DNA of 64,000 bases from Paenibacillus humicus NBRC 102415 (GCF_004000905.1 NZ_BIMD01000007.1:62001-126000), one strand, 5' to 3'; shown: positions 1 through 11,585, counted from the stretch's first letter. Program-made: numbers and translations. The notes: generated by a model not told the origin, from the letters alone.

Positions 1-208
1 GGATCGTTCCGGCGGCGATGCGGCCGGGGCTGGTTACCGCTCGCATGACGGCGGACGCGAGCGTCGACTTACCGCTGCCGCTCTCGCCGACGAGAGCCGT
101 GATCTGGCCGCGCGGAATGGAAAAGTCGGCTTGGTTGACAGCCTTCAGAGTACCGGCGCGCATCGGAAACTCGATCGTCAATCCTTTTATTTCGACCAGA
201 TTGTCCAT
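1..208 (-). CDS. ABC transporter ATP-binding protein (DppD/OppD-like), N-terminal part
   Basis: Only the first 69 codons are in the window; the gene runs off the left edge. The start is an ATG at 208-206 preceded by a strong AGGAGG. The peptide begins MDNLVEIKGLTIEF and contains a Walker A loop, GESGSGKST, at about residues 41-49, as in ATPases of the dipeptide/oligopeptide import family. It is the fourth gene of a co-directional transporter set (binding protein, two permeases, ATPase), so it should energise that importer on the inner face of the membrane. Signature motif and Walker B lie outside the window, so substrate class rests on the neighbours. Confidence 0.85.
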   Translation of the reverse strand, partial: MDNLVEIKGLTIEFPMRAGTLKAVNQADFSIPRGQITALVGESGSGKSTLASAVMRAVTSPGRIAAGTI

Positions 209-233
209 AGCTGCTCCTCCTTTCTCAGGGTGT

Positions 234-1091
234 TCAGTTCGATCTCAGCCGCGGATTCAGCGCTTCCTCCAGACCGTTGCTGAAGAAGATGCAGGACATC
301 TGGAACAGTCCGAGGCAGAGAATCGGCGAGATCAGATAGATGTATCCTTTGGGGTTGAAGATGCCGCCCGTGTTCTGCACGGCGAGCTGGATCATCATGC
401 CCCAGTTCGTCGGCGAGTAGGGGGCGAGGCCGAGCATCATGAGGCCGACGCTGGCTACGATCGCCCCCTGCGCCGCCATGATGAAGTTGATCGCGAGGTA
501 GGGAGTCAGGTTCGGCAGGATTTCGCGGGACAGGATGTAAGGCATGCGCAGTCCCATGATCCGGCAGGCGACGATGAATTCCCGGTTTTTCAGCGACAGC
601 AGCTGGGAGCGGACCGCCCGGGCGAGCGGAGCCCAGGACCAGACCGCGAGAATGAAGGAGAAGGAGACGGGATTTTTGATCTGCACGAGCGCGGCCACGA
701 TCATCAGGACGGGAAAGCTCGGAATGGTGAGGAACAGGTTCGTGACGAACATGAGCGCCGTGTCCGTACGGCCTCCGGCGAAGCCGGATACCGCTCCCAC
801 GACGAAGCCGATGACGAGCGTGAACAGAGCGGCGAACAGCCCGATCGTCAGCACGTCGCGCGACCCGTAGACGAGCTGCAGGAGGGTGTCCCTGCCGCCG
901 TAGTCCGTGCCCAGCCAATGGGACCAGGAAGGGCTTGCGTACCGGTTGTCGAACTTGACCGTCATGTCCAGGCTGGCCAGCATCGGCCCGAAAATCGCCA
1001 TGAAGATGAAGACGGCGAGGATGATGACGCCGCTGAACGACTTCTTGTTGCGATAGATCGTTCTCCAGAAATCCGCGAATCCTTGGCTCAT
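234..1091 (-). CDS. ABC transporter permease, DppC/OppC-like
   Basis: A 285-residue integral membrane protein. An N-terminal helix (about residues 20-40) is followed by an extracytoplasmic segment and a BPD-type transmembrane block from about 80 to the end. The coupling (EAA) loop is visible around residues 165-190 with the core EFIVACRIMGLRMP. This matches the second permease of family-5 peptide/oligosaccharide importers, where the usual length is 280-310. It lies 3 bases after the other permease and 25 bases before the ATPase start, so the genes are almost certainly co-transcribed. The transported compound cannot be read from the permease. Confidence 0.9.
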   Translation of the reverse strand: MSQGFADFWRTIYRNKKSFSGVIILAVFIFMAIFGPMLASLDMTVKFDNRYASPSWSHWLGTDYGGRDTLLQLVYGSRDVLTIGLFAALFTLVIGFVVGAVSGFAGGRTDTALMFVTNLFLTIPSFPVLMIVAALVQIKNPVSFSFILAVWSWAPLARAVRSQLLSLKNREFIVACRIMGLRMPYILSREILPNLTPYLAINFIMAAQGAIVASVGLMMLGLAPYSPTNWGMMIQLAVQNTGGIFNPKGYIYLISPILCLGLFQMSCIFFSNGLEEALNPRLRSN

Positions 1092-1094
1092 GAT

Positions 1095-2096
1095 TTATCC
1101 CTCCTCCAGCTTGACGCGCGGATCCAGCCTGGCATAGATCAGGTCCGAGGCGAGATTGGCGACGATGACCGCGACGCTCGTCACGAGCAGCAGTCCCTGC
1201 ATGAGCGTATAATCCCGCTGCTGGGTCGCCTGGCCGATATAATAGCCCATGCCGGGATAGCTGAACACGTTCTCGATCAGCGGCGAGCCGCCCAGCATGA
1301 AGCCGAAGTTGACCGCCAGCGTCGTAATGAGCGGCAGCATCGCGTTGCGCTTCACGTACTGGCTCATGAGCGTGCGCTCGGATACGCCGCGGATGCCGGC
1401 GGCGACGATGTAGTCCTCGCCGAGCACGTTGACGGCGCTGCCCTTCATCGTCAGCGCCCATGTTCCGAGCGTCGTGATGACATAGGTCAGAATCGGGAGC
1501 GCCCCGTGATAGAGCACGTTCGACAGGAAAGGCAGATTGAAGCCGGGCTCCACGACGGGATCGTAAGCTCCGTTCACGGGGAACCAGCCGAACTGGAAGG
1601 AGAACACGACGAGCAGCAGAATCGCGACGATGAAGTTCGGGACGGACGAAGTGATGATGGCGTAGATGGAGACGATCGGATCCAGCAGGCTCTTCCTGCG
1701 GAACGCCATCATCGCGCCGAGATTGATGCCGATCAGAAAGCTGATGACGAGCGAGATGCTGAGCACGAACAGCGTCCAGGGCAGCGCGTTCGCTATGATC
1801 TCATTGACCGATACGTTCTGGTAGATCATCGACATGCCGAGGTTGCCGTGCAGCAGTCCGCCGAGATATCGGCCGAGCTGAGTCAGCAGCGGTTCGTTCG
1901 GATTGTAGTTGATCATGGCGGTGATCTGGCGGTACGCCTCTTCCAGGCTCATCCCGCGCTGGGTCGCGTAATCGCGCGCCCACGAGTCGATGGCGCTGCC
2001 TGGAGTCATGCGCAGCAGCACAAAGGTGAGCAGCATCGCGAGCAGGACGGTGACGGCCGACATTCCGATTCGTTTGGCAATTCCTCTGGGGCTCAT
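1095..2096 (-). CDS. ABC transporter permease, DppB/OppB-like
   Basis: A 333-residue membrane protein with the N-terminal helix typical of DppB (TVLLAMLLTFVLLRMTPGSA) and the conserved TPGSA motif after it. A coupling loop lies near residues 235-255 (GEDYIVAAGIRGVSER). I chose the ATG at 2096 because GGAGG ends 8 bases before it; a GTG at 2105 overlaps that ribosome site and is less likely. It follows the binding-protein gene by 24 bases and precedes the second permease by 3. Together they form the membrane channel of the importer. Confidence 0.9.
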   Translation of the reverse strand: MSPRGIAKRIGMSAVTVLLAMLLTFVLLRMTPGSAIDSWARDYATQRGMSLEEAYRQITAMINYNPNEPLLTQLGRYLGGLLHGNLGMSMIYQNVSVNEIIANALPWTLFVLSISLVISFLIGINLGAMMAFRRKSLLDPIVSIYAIITSSVPNFIVAILLLVVFSFQFGWFPVNGAYDPVVEPGFNLPFLSNVLYHGALPILTYVITTLGTWALTMKGSAVNVLGEDYIVAAGIRGVSERTLMSQYVKRNAMLPLITTLAVNFGFMLGGSPLIENVFSYPGMGYYIGQATQQRDYTLMQGLLLVTSVAVIVANLASDLIYARLDPRVKLEEG

Positions 2097-2120
2097 GACT
2101 TGCACCTCCGTCGTTAGTCG

Positions 2121-4085
2121 TCAGCGGGGCCAGTATTCTCTTGGCATGAAGGTAGAGTTGAAGCCGTGGTTCAAATGGGTGACGGCCAGCCGGTCCGCGT
2201 CGGTTTCCGGCAGCGGCATATCCCGTCCGCTCTGGACGATCTGGTCCATCATCGGATAATTGCCGGCCATCGTGCGCGTGTTGATCCAGGCGCCGGTCAC
2301 GTTCTGGAAGAAGTTGACCCCCCAGCAGTTCTCGTTGGCGATCCAGGCGAGGTTGTCGATGATCGCCTTGCGCTCGCTCTCCTCCTGGACGTAGGGGAAG
2401 CGCCGCATCTCCTTGTCGACGTCCACCGTCTTTCCGTCGATGCCCGCCACTTTGAGGTCGAGGCGTCCCGTATCGATTTCGGAGCCGTCCGCGCCTGTTT
2501 TCTTGACGTTCGGGAAGCCCACCTTCTTCTTGGTGCCGTCCCAGTAGACGACCTTGAGCGAGCTCCAAGGATTTTGGAAGCCCCAGGAGACGTCTACCCA
2601 GTCCATGGACATGTCGTAGAGGCCCTTATCTGCGTTGGCGAAATAAATCGTGCTGTCGACGGCCTTAAGCTTGGTCGGGATGCCGAACCTGGTGAGCTGC
2701 TCGGCGGCGATCTGCGCGGAGTTGACTCCCGGCACCCAGTTGTTCGGCGCGCCGATGATGAACGACGGGACATGGCCGCCCGGATCCCTCCAGAGGCCGT
2801 CCGGGCCTTTGCTCCAGCCGATTTCCTGCAGCAGGGAAGCCGCCTTCTCCGGATTGTGGGTGTAGTCGGTCATTTTGCCCAGCGCCTCGGCGCTGAGCTC
2901 GCTCTCCAGAGAGGAGGGCATGATGCCGGTCATCGAGATTTTCGGATATTCCTTGCCGTAGTAGTTGCCGATCTCCCTCAGCTTGCTCTTTTCAAACACA
3001 TAGGTGAGCGCCTGCCTGAACTTCACCTGCTCGAACGGCTTGCGGCGGATGTTGTACATGAGGCCGACGCTGGCGGGATCGTACATGCGGTAATGGAGCA
3101 GGTCCGGATTCAGCTTGAGCAGCGACTCCAGAATGTCCTTGGGAGGCGTGCCGTCGTACCAGTCCAGCTTGCCGGATTTGACCAGGGCATATTGGGCGCT
3201 CAGCTCGGGAACGTTCTTGATCCAGATCTTGTCGTAGTTGACCGCGTCCGGCTGCCAGTAATCCGGATTGCGGCTCAGCAGCATGTCGGTGGTCGTCACC
3301 TTTTCGAACTTGAAAGGGCCGGTTCCGACCGGAACAGCCGGTCCCGAACGGGTGAATTCATTCCAGTTGAGCGCGATCTGCTTGTTGAGCTCGTCGGGAA
3401 TATCCAGATGGAAGGGGCCGTCTTTGGAGCGGTCCGGCAGCGGCTTGGCCTGCTTCAGCAGCCCGTCGGCCTTGTCGACGTATTTTTGATACAGATGGTA
3501 AGGAATCTGTCCCTGCAGGTCTTGGGCGAGCAGCAGCTTCTTGAGCTCCGGATACGGAGCGGGATCAAGCCAGCGGAATACGACCGTATAGTCGTCCGGA
3601 GTTTCAATGGAGGACAGGTACTTCGTTACGTCCGCTCCGTTGTTGAGCCGGTAGTAGGCCCACACGTCCTTGCTCGTGAACGGAGCGCCGTCATGCCATT
3701 TCACCCCTTTATGGAGATGCACGGTCGTCGTGCCCGGTCCGTCCTCGGTCGATTCGGCGAGCACGTTGTAGACGTCGTTCGTCGATCGGATGAAGACGTA
3801 CAGGCCTTCGAACATGTAGCGGTTGTTCGTGTCGCCGATTCCGCCCGACCCGAACGGATTGCCCTGGTACAGCGGAGGCTTCGGCCAGCCGCCCAGCACC
3901 CGGAATATTTTCTCCTTGTTGAATTTCAGCTGATCGTCCGGCACGGGCTTCTGCGCCCCCTGCAGCTCGCCGGCTTCGATGCGCGCGGCAAGCCCTGGCG
4001 AGGAGGCACCGCAGCCTGACATCGCCGCCACGAAAACGGCCAAAGCAAGCGTGGCCCATGTTTTGCCGCTTCTCAAAAGGTTCAC
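2121..4085 (-). CDS. Extracellular solute-binding lipoprotein, family 5
   Basis: A 654-residue precursor with a lipoprotein signal: positively charged start, hydrophobic core and lipobox VAAMSGC, so the mature protein would be lipid-anchored at a cysteine near residue 25. The body fits SBP_bac_5 (GTGPFKFEKV, PDYWQPDAVNYDKI). At about 630 mature residues it is longer than typical DppA/OppA (about 520-540), with an extra segment around residues 190-240. Family-5 proteins of this larger kind often bind oligosaccharides rather than peptides. The cre-like sites upstream and adjacent sugar-type oxidoreductases favour a carbohydrate ligand, but this is inference. Start is GTG with GGGAGGAG upstream. 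Confidence 0.88.
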   Translation of the reverse strand: MNLLRSGKTWATLALAVFVAAMSGCGASSPGLAARIEAGELQGAQKPVPDDQLKFNKEKIFRVLGGWPKPPLYQGNPFGSGGIGDTNNRYMFEGLYVFIRSTNDVYNVLAESTEDGPGTTTVHLHKGVKWHDGAPFTSKDVWAYYRLNNGADVTKYLSSIETPDDYTVVFRWLDPAPYPELKKLLLAQDLQGQIPYHLYQKYVDKADGLLKQAKPLPDRSKDGPFHLDIPDELNKQIALNWNEFTRSGPAVPVGTGPFKFEKVTTTDMLLSRNPDYWQPDAVNYDKIWIKNVPELSAQYALVKSGKLDWYDGTPPKDILESLLKLNPDLLHYRMYDPASVGLMYNIRRKPFEQVKFRQALTYVFEKSKLREIGNYYGKEYPKISMTGIMPSSLESELSAEALGKMTDYTHNPEKAASLLQEIGWSKGPDGLWRDPGGHVPSFIIGAPNNWVPGVNSAQIAAEQLTRFGIPTKLKAVDSTIYFANADKGLYDMSMDWVDVSWGFQNPWSSLKVVYWDGTKKKVGFPNVKKTGADGSEIDTGRLDLKVAGIDGKTVDVDKEMRRFPYVQEESERKAIIDNLAWIANENCWGVNFFQNVTGAWINTRTMAGNYPMMDQIVQSGRDMPLPETDADRLAVTHLNHGFNSTFMPREYWPR

Positions 4086-4129
4086 CTGATTCTCCTCCCA
4101 TCTGGATCCACTTTCCTCCGGCTGCCCGT

Positions 4130-4187
4130 TGGAAGTGCTTTCATTGTATTCTTGGCCGAGGCTGGCGTGTTGATAAAAACGCTTTCA
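4130..4187 (-). promoter_or_regulatory. Two tandem cre-like catabolite sites upstream of the transporter
   Basis: Read on the minus strand, TGAAAGCGTTTTTA (4187-4174) and TGAAAGCACTTCCA (4143-4130) each differ from the CcpA cre consensus TGWAARCGYTWNCW at one position. Their starts are 44 bases apart, about four helical turns. A possible -10, TACAAT, lies between them. The binding-protein start is 45 bases past the second site. This suggests carbon catabolite control of the transporter. A convincing -35 was not found. Confidence 0.5.
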
Positions 4188-4609
4188 TTATTCTGCCGGA
4201 ATAGGGCGGAAATTGCTTGAAAGGAACGGTCGGAAACGGTTGCGGCAAAAAGGGGAATAGAAGGTGAGTTGGCGGAAAGGGAGGATGAAAAGAGGGAGAG
4301 CGGGACAGAAATTGAGACGTTGAAGTTGGGAGAGTGGAGAAACAGGAAGACGGACAATCAAAGAGAGCGGGAGAACAAAAGGGAGAATTGGGGAAATGGG
4401 GGATGCAATGAAAAGGGAGTCTGGAGAACGGGATTCCAGCCATGGCTTGGCAGGATGGGAAGGGAAGCCGCCGGAGATGCAAGTGGAGCGGAACAGACGG
4501 CAAACAGGCCGCCCGGCCAAAAGGACCGGACAGCCTGCCTGGAATATCGAAACGATCAAAACGGAGTCTGGAAGCCAAATGCGGAAAAGATGCGGGATGA
4601 ATTCAAGCC
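4188..4609. other. Gene-free interval, strongly purine-biased on the plus strand
   Basis: Between the AraC gene and the transporter promoter lie about 420 bases without a credible gene. From about 4260 to 4450 the plus strand is mostly A and G, with long GA runs, so the transporter-sense strand is pyrimidine-rich. Open frames through it have low-complexity, charge-rich products and no usable ribosome sites. No hairpin terminator was found after the AraC gene within this interval. Confidence 0.6.
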
Positions 4610-5461
4610 TTACTGGCCTTCCTTGCGCCATTCCAGAGGAGTCATGCCGACGTTCTTGACGAACAGGTCATGGAAGCGGCTGGAGCTGCTGAAGCCTACC
4701 TCCGAGGCGATGAACTCCACCGGCTTCGCGGACAGGCGGAGCAGCCGCTTGGCTTCCTGCAGCCGCAGCGAGATCATGTACTGCTTGGGCGAGAGGCCGG
4801 TCCGCTCCGAGAATTTCTTGCGGAATATGCTTTCGGACAGATAATGGCTCGCCGCCAGATCCGAAACCTTGAGCGACGTGTGGTATTGCTGATGGATCTG
4901 CTTGATCGCATCCTTGATGAGCTGCTCCTCGCCGGTATCGCCGGACGGCTCCGCCACGGCGCTGTCAACCGCGCAGACGTGGAAGGCCAACAGCAGCGTC
5001 TCCAGGGAATTGCGCAGCAGATCCGGCAAAAATTCCTCTGAACTCGGCTCGCGGCATTCCTGCGCGAGCTGCTTCATCGCGCCGGCTGCCCGCTCGAGGT
5101 GGACACCGGTCAGCCTGGCTTTGAGGATGGGGCCGGTGCGCTGGGAGAAGGCTTGCTGGAACAGGTACTGCGGGTAAGCCGGCATCTCCAGCTCATGCAG
5201 ATGCAGCGAATAGCCTTCCCAATGCTTGATGCATACGTAGCTGTGCGGGGCTGCCGAGGGGATGAGGATCATATTCCCGGCGGACACCCTTGCATTCTGC
5301 TCGCCGGAGGCATAGTACCCTTCGCCCTTGATCAGAAGCGTGATTTCTGCCTCCGGATGCCTATGGGTCTTGAACTGGCCTATTCGATCCTCTTGATTCG
5401 GCGTACGGGAGCTGAAGGCTGTGACATGATCGATAAATCCGGTTCCCATAAGAAATCCCAT
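4610..5461 (-). CDS. AraC-family transcriptional regulator
   Basis: A 283-residue protein with an N-terminal cupin sensor domain (residues about 15-100; FKTHRHPEAEITLLIKGEG) and a C-terminal pair of helix-turn-helix motifs (about 185-280; LSESIFRKKFSERTGLSPKQ and FSSSSRFHDLFVKNVGMTP). This layout is usual for one-component regulators of sugar utilisation. It lies upstream of, and co-directional with, the transporter it probably controls. Neither in-frame ATG (residue 1 or 5) has a good ribosome site, so the first few residues are uncertain. Confidence 0.85.
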   Translation of the reverse strand: MGFLMGTGFIDHVTAFSSRTPNQEDRIGQFKTHRHPEAEITLLIKGEGYYASGEQNARVSAGNMILIPSAAPHSYVCIKHWEGYSLHLHELEMPAYPQYLFQQAFSQRTGPILKARLTGVHLERAAGAMKQLAQECREPSSEEFLPDLLRNSLETLLLAFHVCAVDSAVAEPSGDTGEEQLIKDAIKQIHQQYHTSLKVSDLAASHYLSESIFRKKFSERTGLSPKQYMISLRLQEAKRLLRLSAKPVEFIASEVGFSSSSRFHDLFVKNVGMTPLEWRKEGQ

Positions 5462-5615
5462 GCCTTTTCTTTGAAAATGGAGGCGCTATCTTCCGCTGAC
5501 TGCGCATCTGCAAGGATAGGGAGACGAATGGCTTCCTCGCCGCCGCAAGCGAAAGGGCGGGGGCAGCTTTGCGCCGTCTTCATCCGGTCTCAGCTCTGCT
5601 CTTGGAAGGAAACTC

Positions 5616-6743
5616 TCAGACAGGCTCCGCCTGCTGGTCCTCGGGAGCTCCCCCGGCATAGTCCGGAACTTCAACGCTCACTTCCGAACGCAGCTCGGCG
5701 GAACGGATGACGCCGTCGATGATCGCCTGCTGGATCAGAATCTGCTCGCCCGGAATCGGAGCGCCGCGGCCTTCGCGGATCGCATCGACAAAGTCCCGCA
5801 CCTTCTCCCGGAACAGGTCGAGCTGATGGTCGACGAGCGGAATTCTCGTGCTCGTCTGGCCGCCCATGAAATCGTGGAACATCTCGATGTTGCCGACTCG
5901 TCCGTCCCAGACGCCGGACCAGTTGCCCGAGCCGAACGGGGTGATCTTGAGTCCGGCGTCGGTGCCGAGGAAGTTGGTCGTGCCGAGAGAGTCGAGATGC
6001 ATCGCCCAGCTGATCTTGAAGTGGAGCGTCAGATCGCCTTCGAAGCGGATCATCGCCGCTCCGAAGTCCTCAACGTCGAATTTGTCGGCCTCGGCGTGAT
6101 AGAGAGGATTGCGGCCGAAATGGTTGAAGGTGCTGGCGGAGACGGTGAGCGGCTTCGGATAGTCAAGCGCGTTGAGCGCCATATCCAGGGAATAGCAGCC
6201 GATGTCGGCCATGGCGCCTGCGCCTGCCAGCTCCTTGCGGATGAACGTGCCTCCCGGCATGCCGCGCCTGCGGCCGCCGCCGGTCTCGACGTAATAGACC
6301 TTGCCGAGCTTGCCGGAGCGCACGATCTCCTGGATCAGCTTCATATTGGGGTCGTAGCGCGGCTGGAAGCCGATCGTGAGCATGCGTCCGCTGCTGCGCG
6401 AAGCCTTCACCATGTCCAGTCCCTCTTCCAGCGTGACGGACATCGGCTTCTCCAGCAGCACATGCTTGCCCGCGTTCAGGGAGTCGACGGTCGGCTGGCG
6501 ATGGGCGGAGTTAGGCGTGCAGACGCTGATGCCGTCGAGATCCATCGCGAGCATTTCCCGATAGTCGTCGAAAGGAGCGGTGCCGATGAGGTCATGCTTG
6601 CGGATGAACTCCAGTGCCTTGCCGGGGATGGCGTCGGCGACGGCTGCGATTTCCACTCCCGGGATGGTTTTGTAGGCGGCGGCATGGGAGCCGGCGATGC
6701 CGCCGCTGCCGATGATGCCGATTCGTATGGTCGATGTGGACAA
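5616..6743 (-). CDS. Gfo/Idh/MocA-family NAD(P)-dependent oxidoreductase
   Basis: A 375-residue protein with an N-terminal Rossmann fold (GIIGSGGIAGSH at about residues 9-20) and the family signature LLEKPMSV near residue 96, whose lysine is part of the active site. The C-terminal half fits the substrate-binding alpha/beta domain. Members oxidise or reduce sugars, inositols and their derivatives. The start is a TTG with AAGGAG about 8 bases upstream. It sits between two AraC regulator genes and upstream of the sugar-type transporter, suggesting it acts on the imported compound. Exact substrate unknown. Confidence 0.88.
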   Translation of the reverse strand: MSTSTIRIGIIGSGGIAGSHAAAYKTIPGVEIAAVADAIPGKALEFIRKHDLIGTAPFDDYREMLAMDLDGISVCTPNSAHRQPTVDSLNAGKHVLLEKPMSVTLEEGLDMVKASRSSGRMLTIGFQPRYDPNMKLIQEIVRSGKLGKVYYVETGGGRRRGMPGGTFIRKELAGAGAMADIGCYSLDMALNALDYPKPLTVSASTFNHFGRNPLYHAEADKFDVEDFGAAMIRFEGDLTLHFKISWAMHLDSLGTTNFLGTDAGLKITPFGSGNWSGVWDGRVGNIEMFHDFMGGQTSTRIPLVDHQLDLFREKVRDFVDAIREGRGAPIPGEQILIQQAIIDGVIRSAELRSEVSVEVPDYAGGAPEDQQAEPV

Positions 6744-6800
6744 AGGTTTCTCTCCTTCCGAGTGGCGCGCCGCTAAGCAGGGCAGCGCGGACAGCCGGCT

Positions 6801-7748
6801 TTATACGGGCTGGCTGCGCATTTGTTCCCGGTAGCGGCTCGGGGTAAGGCCGAATTTCTTGCGGAAAACGTAATGAAGGTAGCTGCCGCTCTGGAAGCCG
6901 GTTTCGGCCGCGATCTGCTCGATGGAGCCTTGATTGCGGGCGAGCGCTTCGCATACCTGTTCGAGGCGGCAGCGTTCCAGATAATCGCTGAACGAGACGC
7001 CGCCTTGCTCCTTCATGATCCGCTGCAGCTGGCGGCTGCTGACATGGATGCGGTCGGCCGCATCCTGGAGCGACAGGGGACTGGAATAGTTGTCCCGGAT
7101 GAAGCGGGTGATGAGCTGGTAGCGGTAGAGCGACATGTCCCGCTCGGGATGGGCGACCTGCGGCAGCGGCTGCAAAGGGGCGCGGGCGGCACGGAGCAGA
7201 ATTTGAATGACCGCCTGCTTCACCGTCGTACCCCAGCCGGGCTCGGCCTCCTGGACGGCTTTGTAAGCCGTCAGGAACCAGGGCATCGCCTGGCAGCGGT
7301 CCGGGATAGGATGCGGTCCGAGCGCATCCAGGGCTGCGATGCAGTTCTCCGCCTCCTGGCGTTCCCATTCGTCCTCCCCGGAGGCGGCCGGCTCATCCTC
7401 GATCGGAACGATGTCGATATGCAGGCTGAGCTCCTCCGTACCGTCCGGACGGCCCGCCAGCTGCTGGTGGAGCACGCCGGGGCCGGTCAGATAGAACATG
7501 CCTTCGCGGAATTCATGATCGCTGTCCTCGAGGGACAGAGTGCCGGAGCCGCGGGCGATGAAGTGGAATTCATATTCCGAATGCTTGTGGTAGCGAATGA
7601 GGCGATCCTCCGGGAAGGAGGCGAGATGAAAATGCAGCACCCGAAGCCGGTATGCTCCCCAGCGGAACCGGAGCTCCAGCCGGTCCATGGCATCCCGCTT
7701 CTCCATCATCGGGGCATAGGGAAACGGCTTGGAACCCGGCGTTCTCAT
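6801..7748 (-). CDS. AraC-family transcriptional regulator
   Basis: A 315-residue regulator: cupin-type sensor (about residues 30-115; RYHKHSEYEFHFIARG) and C-terminal double helix-turn-helix (about 215-310; ISSRQ-like first helix and FQSGSYLHYVFRKKFGLTPS in the second). I placed the start at the ATG that overlaps the stop of the upstream oxidoreductase as ATGA; a longer open frame upstream is only the antisense-like frame of that gene. The coupling implies joint expression with the oxidoreductase at 7745-8737. Confidence 0.85.
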   Translation of the reverse strand: MRTPGSKPFPYAPMMEKRDAMDRLELRFRWGAYRLRVLHFHLASFPEDRLIRYHKHSEYEFHFIARGSGTLSLEDSDHEFREGMFYLTGPGVLHQQLAGRPDGTEELSLHIDIVPIEDEPAASGEDEWERQEAENCIAALDALGPHPIPDRCQAMPWFLTAYKAVQEAEPGWGTTVKQAVIQILLRAARAPLQPLPQVAHPERDMSLYRYQLITRFIRDNYSSPLSLQDAADRIHVSSRQLQRIMKEQGGVSFSDYLERCRLEQVCEALARNQGSIEQIAAETGFQSGSYLHYVFRKKFGLTPSRYREQMRSQPV

Positions 7749-8737
7749 TGCGCTGCGCCGGCCAGGTCGATCCGCTTGCCTTCGGCTGCGGAGCGGTTCG
7801 CCGCTTCCAACAGCCTCGTCAGATCGGAAGCGAGAGCGATGTTCTCCTCGCCCTCGGTGCCGTTCTCGATATGTCCAACCCATTGGCTGAACGCATTCGG
7901 CAGCTTGGTCCCGAGCGGAATCTCCTTCCATTGCTCCTCGAGCTTCGTGCTGCGCACGCTGATGACGTCGTCCGGATTGCCGTACAGCAGCGTACCTTCC
8001 GTGCCGAAAAGCTCGATCTGGAAAGGAGAATGCTTGCTGGCGAAGCCGGCCTCGACGACGCCGATCGCTCCATCCGCGTAAGAGAGGACGGCAACGGCAT
8101 TGTCTTCGACTTCGCGTCCGGTCACATGTCCGTACGTTGCGGTCAGGCTTTCCGGCATGCCGCCAAGGAACAGGCGGGTCAAATACATCGGATGGCAGCC
8201 GAGATCGATGAGCGCTCCGCCTGCCGTCTGCTCCGCCGAGTAGAAATGCTCCGGCAGCCAATTGGCCAAGGCGCCGTCGTGCGCAAGGCGGACGTGGACA
8301 AGCGTGAGCTTGCCGAGCAGTCCCTGCTCCAGCACTTCGCGGATGGCCGTCGTATAGCCGTCATTGAGGCGGGGGAGAGATACCGTCAGCTTGACTCCGG
8401 CTTCTTGAACCGCTTTCAAAATCTCATCCAGCTCGGCTGCCGTAGGCGCGATGACCTTCTCCGTGAAGATATGCTTGCCGGCTTTGGCCGCCTTGACCAT
8501 CACTTCGGCATGCATCGTCGTCGGCGCGTCCACGATGACGGCATCCACATCCTCGCGCGCGAGAACTTCGTCCAGGCTGCTTACGAACGGAACGCCGAGC
8601 TTGTCGGCGGCTTCCTGGCCGCGTGAAGGCACTTCATCCCATACAACCGTAATTTGCGTGCCGGGATGCTCGTTTGCGTAGCCCGTGTATTCCCAAGCAT
8701 GGACATGCCAGAAGCTGAGTTTTGCGATTCGAATCAT
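7745..8737 (-). CDS. Gfo/Idh/MocA-family oxidoreductase
   Basis: A 330-residue dehydrogenase-like protein. The N-terminal part is a Rossmann fold in which the usual GxGxxG is altered (IAKLSFWHVHAWEY), as in some members of this family. The EKP-type signature is IFTEKVIAP at about residue 91, so the catalytic lysine is kept but the proline after it is replaced. A GGALIDLGCHPMYL motif follows in the C-terminal domain. The start at 8737 has AAAGGGGA about 10 bases upstream; an ATG at 8758 has none. First gene of the co-directional sugar cluster. Confidence 0.82.
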   Translation of the reverse strand: MIRIAKLSFWHVHAWEYTGYANEHPGTQITVVWDEVPSRGQEAADKLGVPFVSSLDEVLAREDVDAVIVDAPTTMHAEVMVKAAKAGKHIFTEKVIAPTAAELDEILKAVQEAGVKLTVSLPRLNDGYTTAIREVLEQGLLGKLTLVHVRLAHDGALANWLPEHFYSAEQTAGGALIDLGCHPMYLTRLFLGGMPESLTATYGHVTGREVEDNAVAVLSYADGAIGVVEAGFASKHSPFQIELFGTEGTLLYGNPDDVISVRSTKLEEQWKEIPLGTKLPNAFSQWVGHIENGTEGEENIALASDLTRLLEAANRSAAEGKRIDLAGAAQ

Positions 8738-8973
8738 AGCGGAAAGGTCCCCTTTCATAATGGAAGCAGACTGTAAGAATGCGACATGGCTTTAAGGTAA
8801 CATAGGACAATGACTACGAACAGTGTACAAATATGACATCCGATATGTAAAATGGCGACATTGGTTCCGGTTTGATTTCGGAGTTGTTAGGCCTCAAAAT
8901 AGAAGGAAGGCGAAATTCTCGGCCTGGAAATGGGGTCCGGGACATGCTGGCATCTGGGGAAGGGGGCGGAAGC

Positions 8974-9189
8974 ATGAGGATGAGAAGAGCCGTGCAGGCT
9001 CCCATCCATCTCTACCGCAAGTTCATATCGCCGCTGAAGCCGCCGACCTGCCGCTTCTATCCGACCTGCTCCGCCTATGCGCTGGAGGCGGTGGAGAAGC
9101 ATGGCGCGGCCAAGGGCTCCTATCTGGCGGCAAGACGCATCCTGCGCTGCCATCCGTTCCACCCGGGAGGCTACGATCCCGTGCCATGA
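8974..9189 (+). CDS. yidD: Membrane protein insertion efficiency factor YidD
   Basis: A 71-residue protein of the normal YidD size. It has the family core [20 protein letters not shown]-type segment followed by [13 protein letters not shown] and ends in [13 protein letters not shown]. YidD binds the membrane surface and assists YidC-dependent insertion. Three conserved cysteines are present. The ATG at 8974 follows a GGGGGCGGA ribosome site. It is a single gene between the sugar cluster on the other strand and the metG leader. Confidence 0.93.
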   Translation: MRMRRAVQAPIHLYRKFISPLKPPTCRFYPTCSAYALEAVEKHGAAKGSYLAARRILRCHPFHPGGYDPVP

Positions 9190-9195
9190 GCTTCC

Positions 9196-9225
9196 TTGAC
9201 ATGCACAGGGTCGTTTCGGTATGAT
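9196..9225 (+). promoter_or_regulatory. Sigma-A promoter of the metG T-box transcript
   Basis: TTGACA at 9196-9201 and TATGAT at 9220-9225 are separated by 18 bases, a near-consensus vegetative promoter. Transcription should start near 9232, just ahead of the T-box stem I. Confidence 0.85.
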
Positions 9226-9231
9226 TACGAC

Positions 9232-11572
<2,341 letters not shown>

Positions 11573-11585
11573 TCCGAACCAAAAA

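Noticed and set aside
18-2117. A 699-codon plus-strand open frame opposite the permease genes
   Set aside because: Antisense shadow of two permeases and the ATPase; extremely rich in Arg, Asp, Glu and His.
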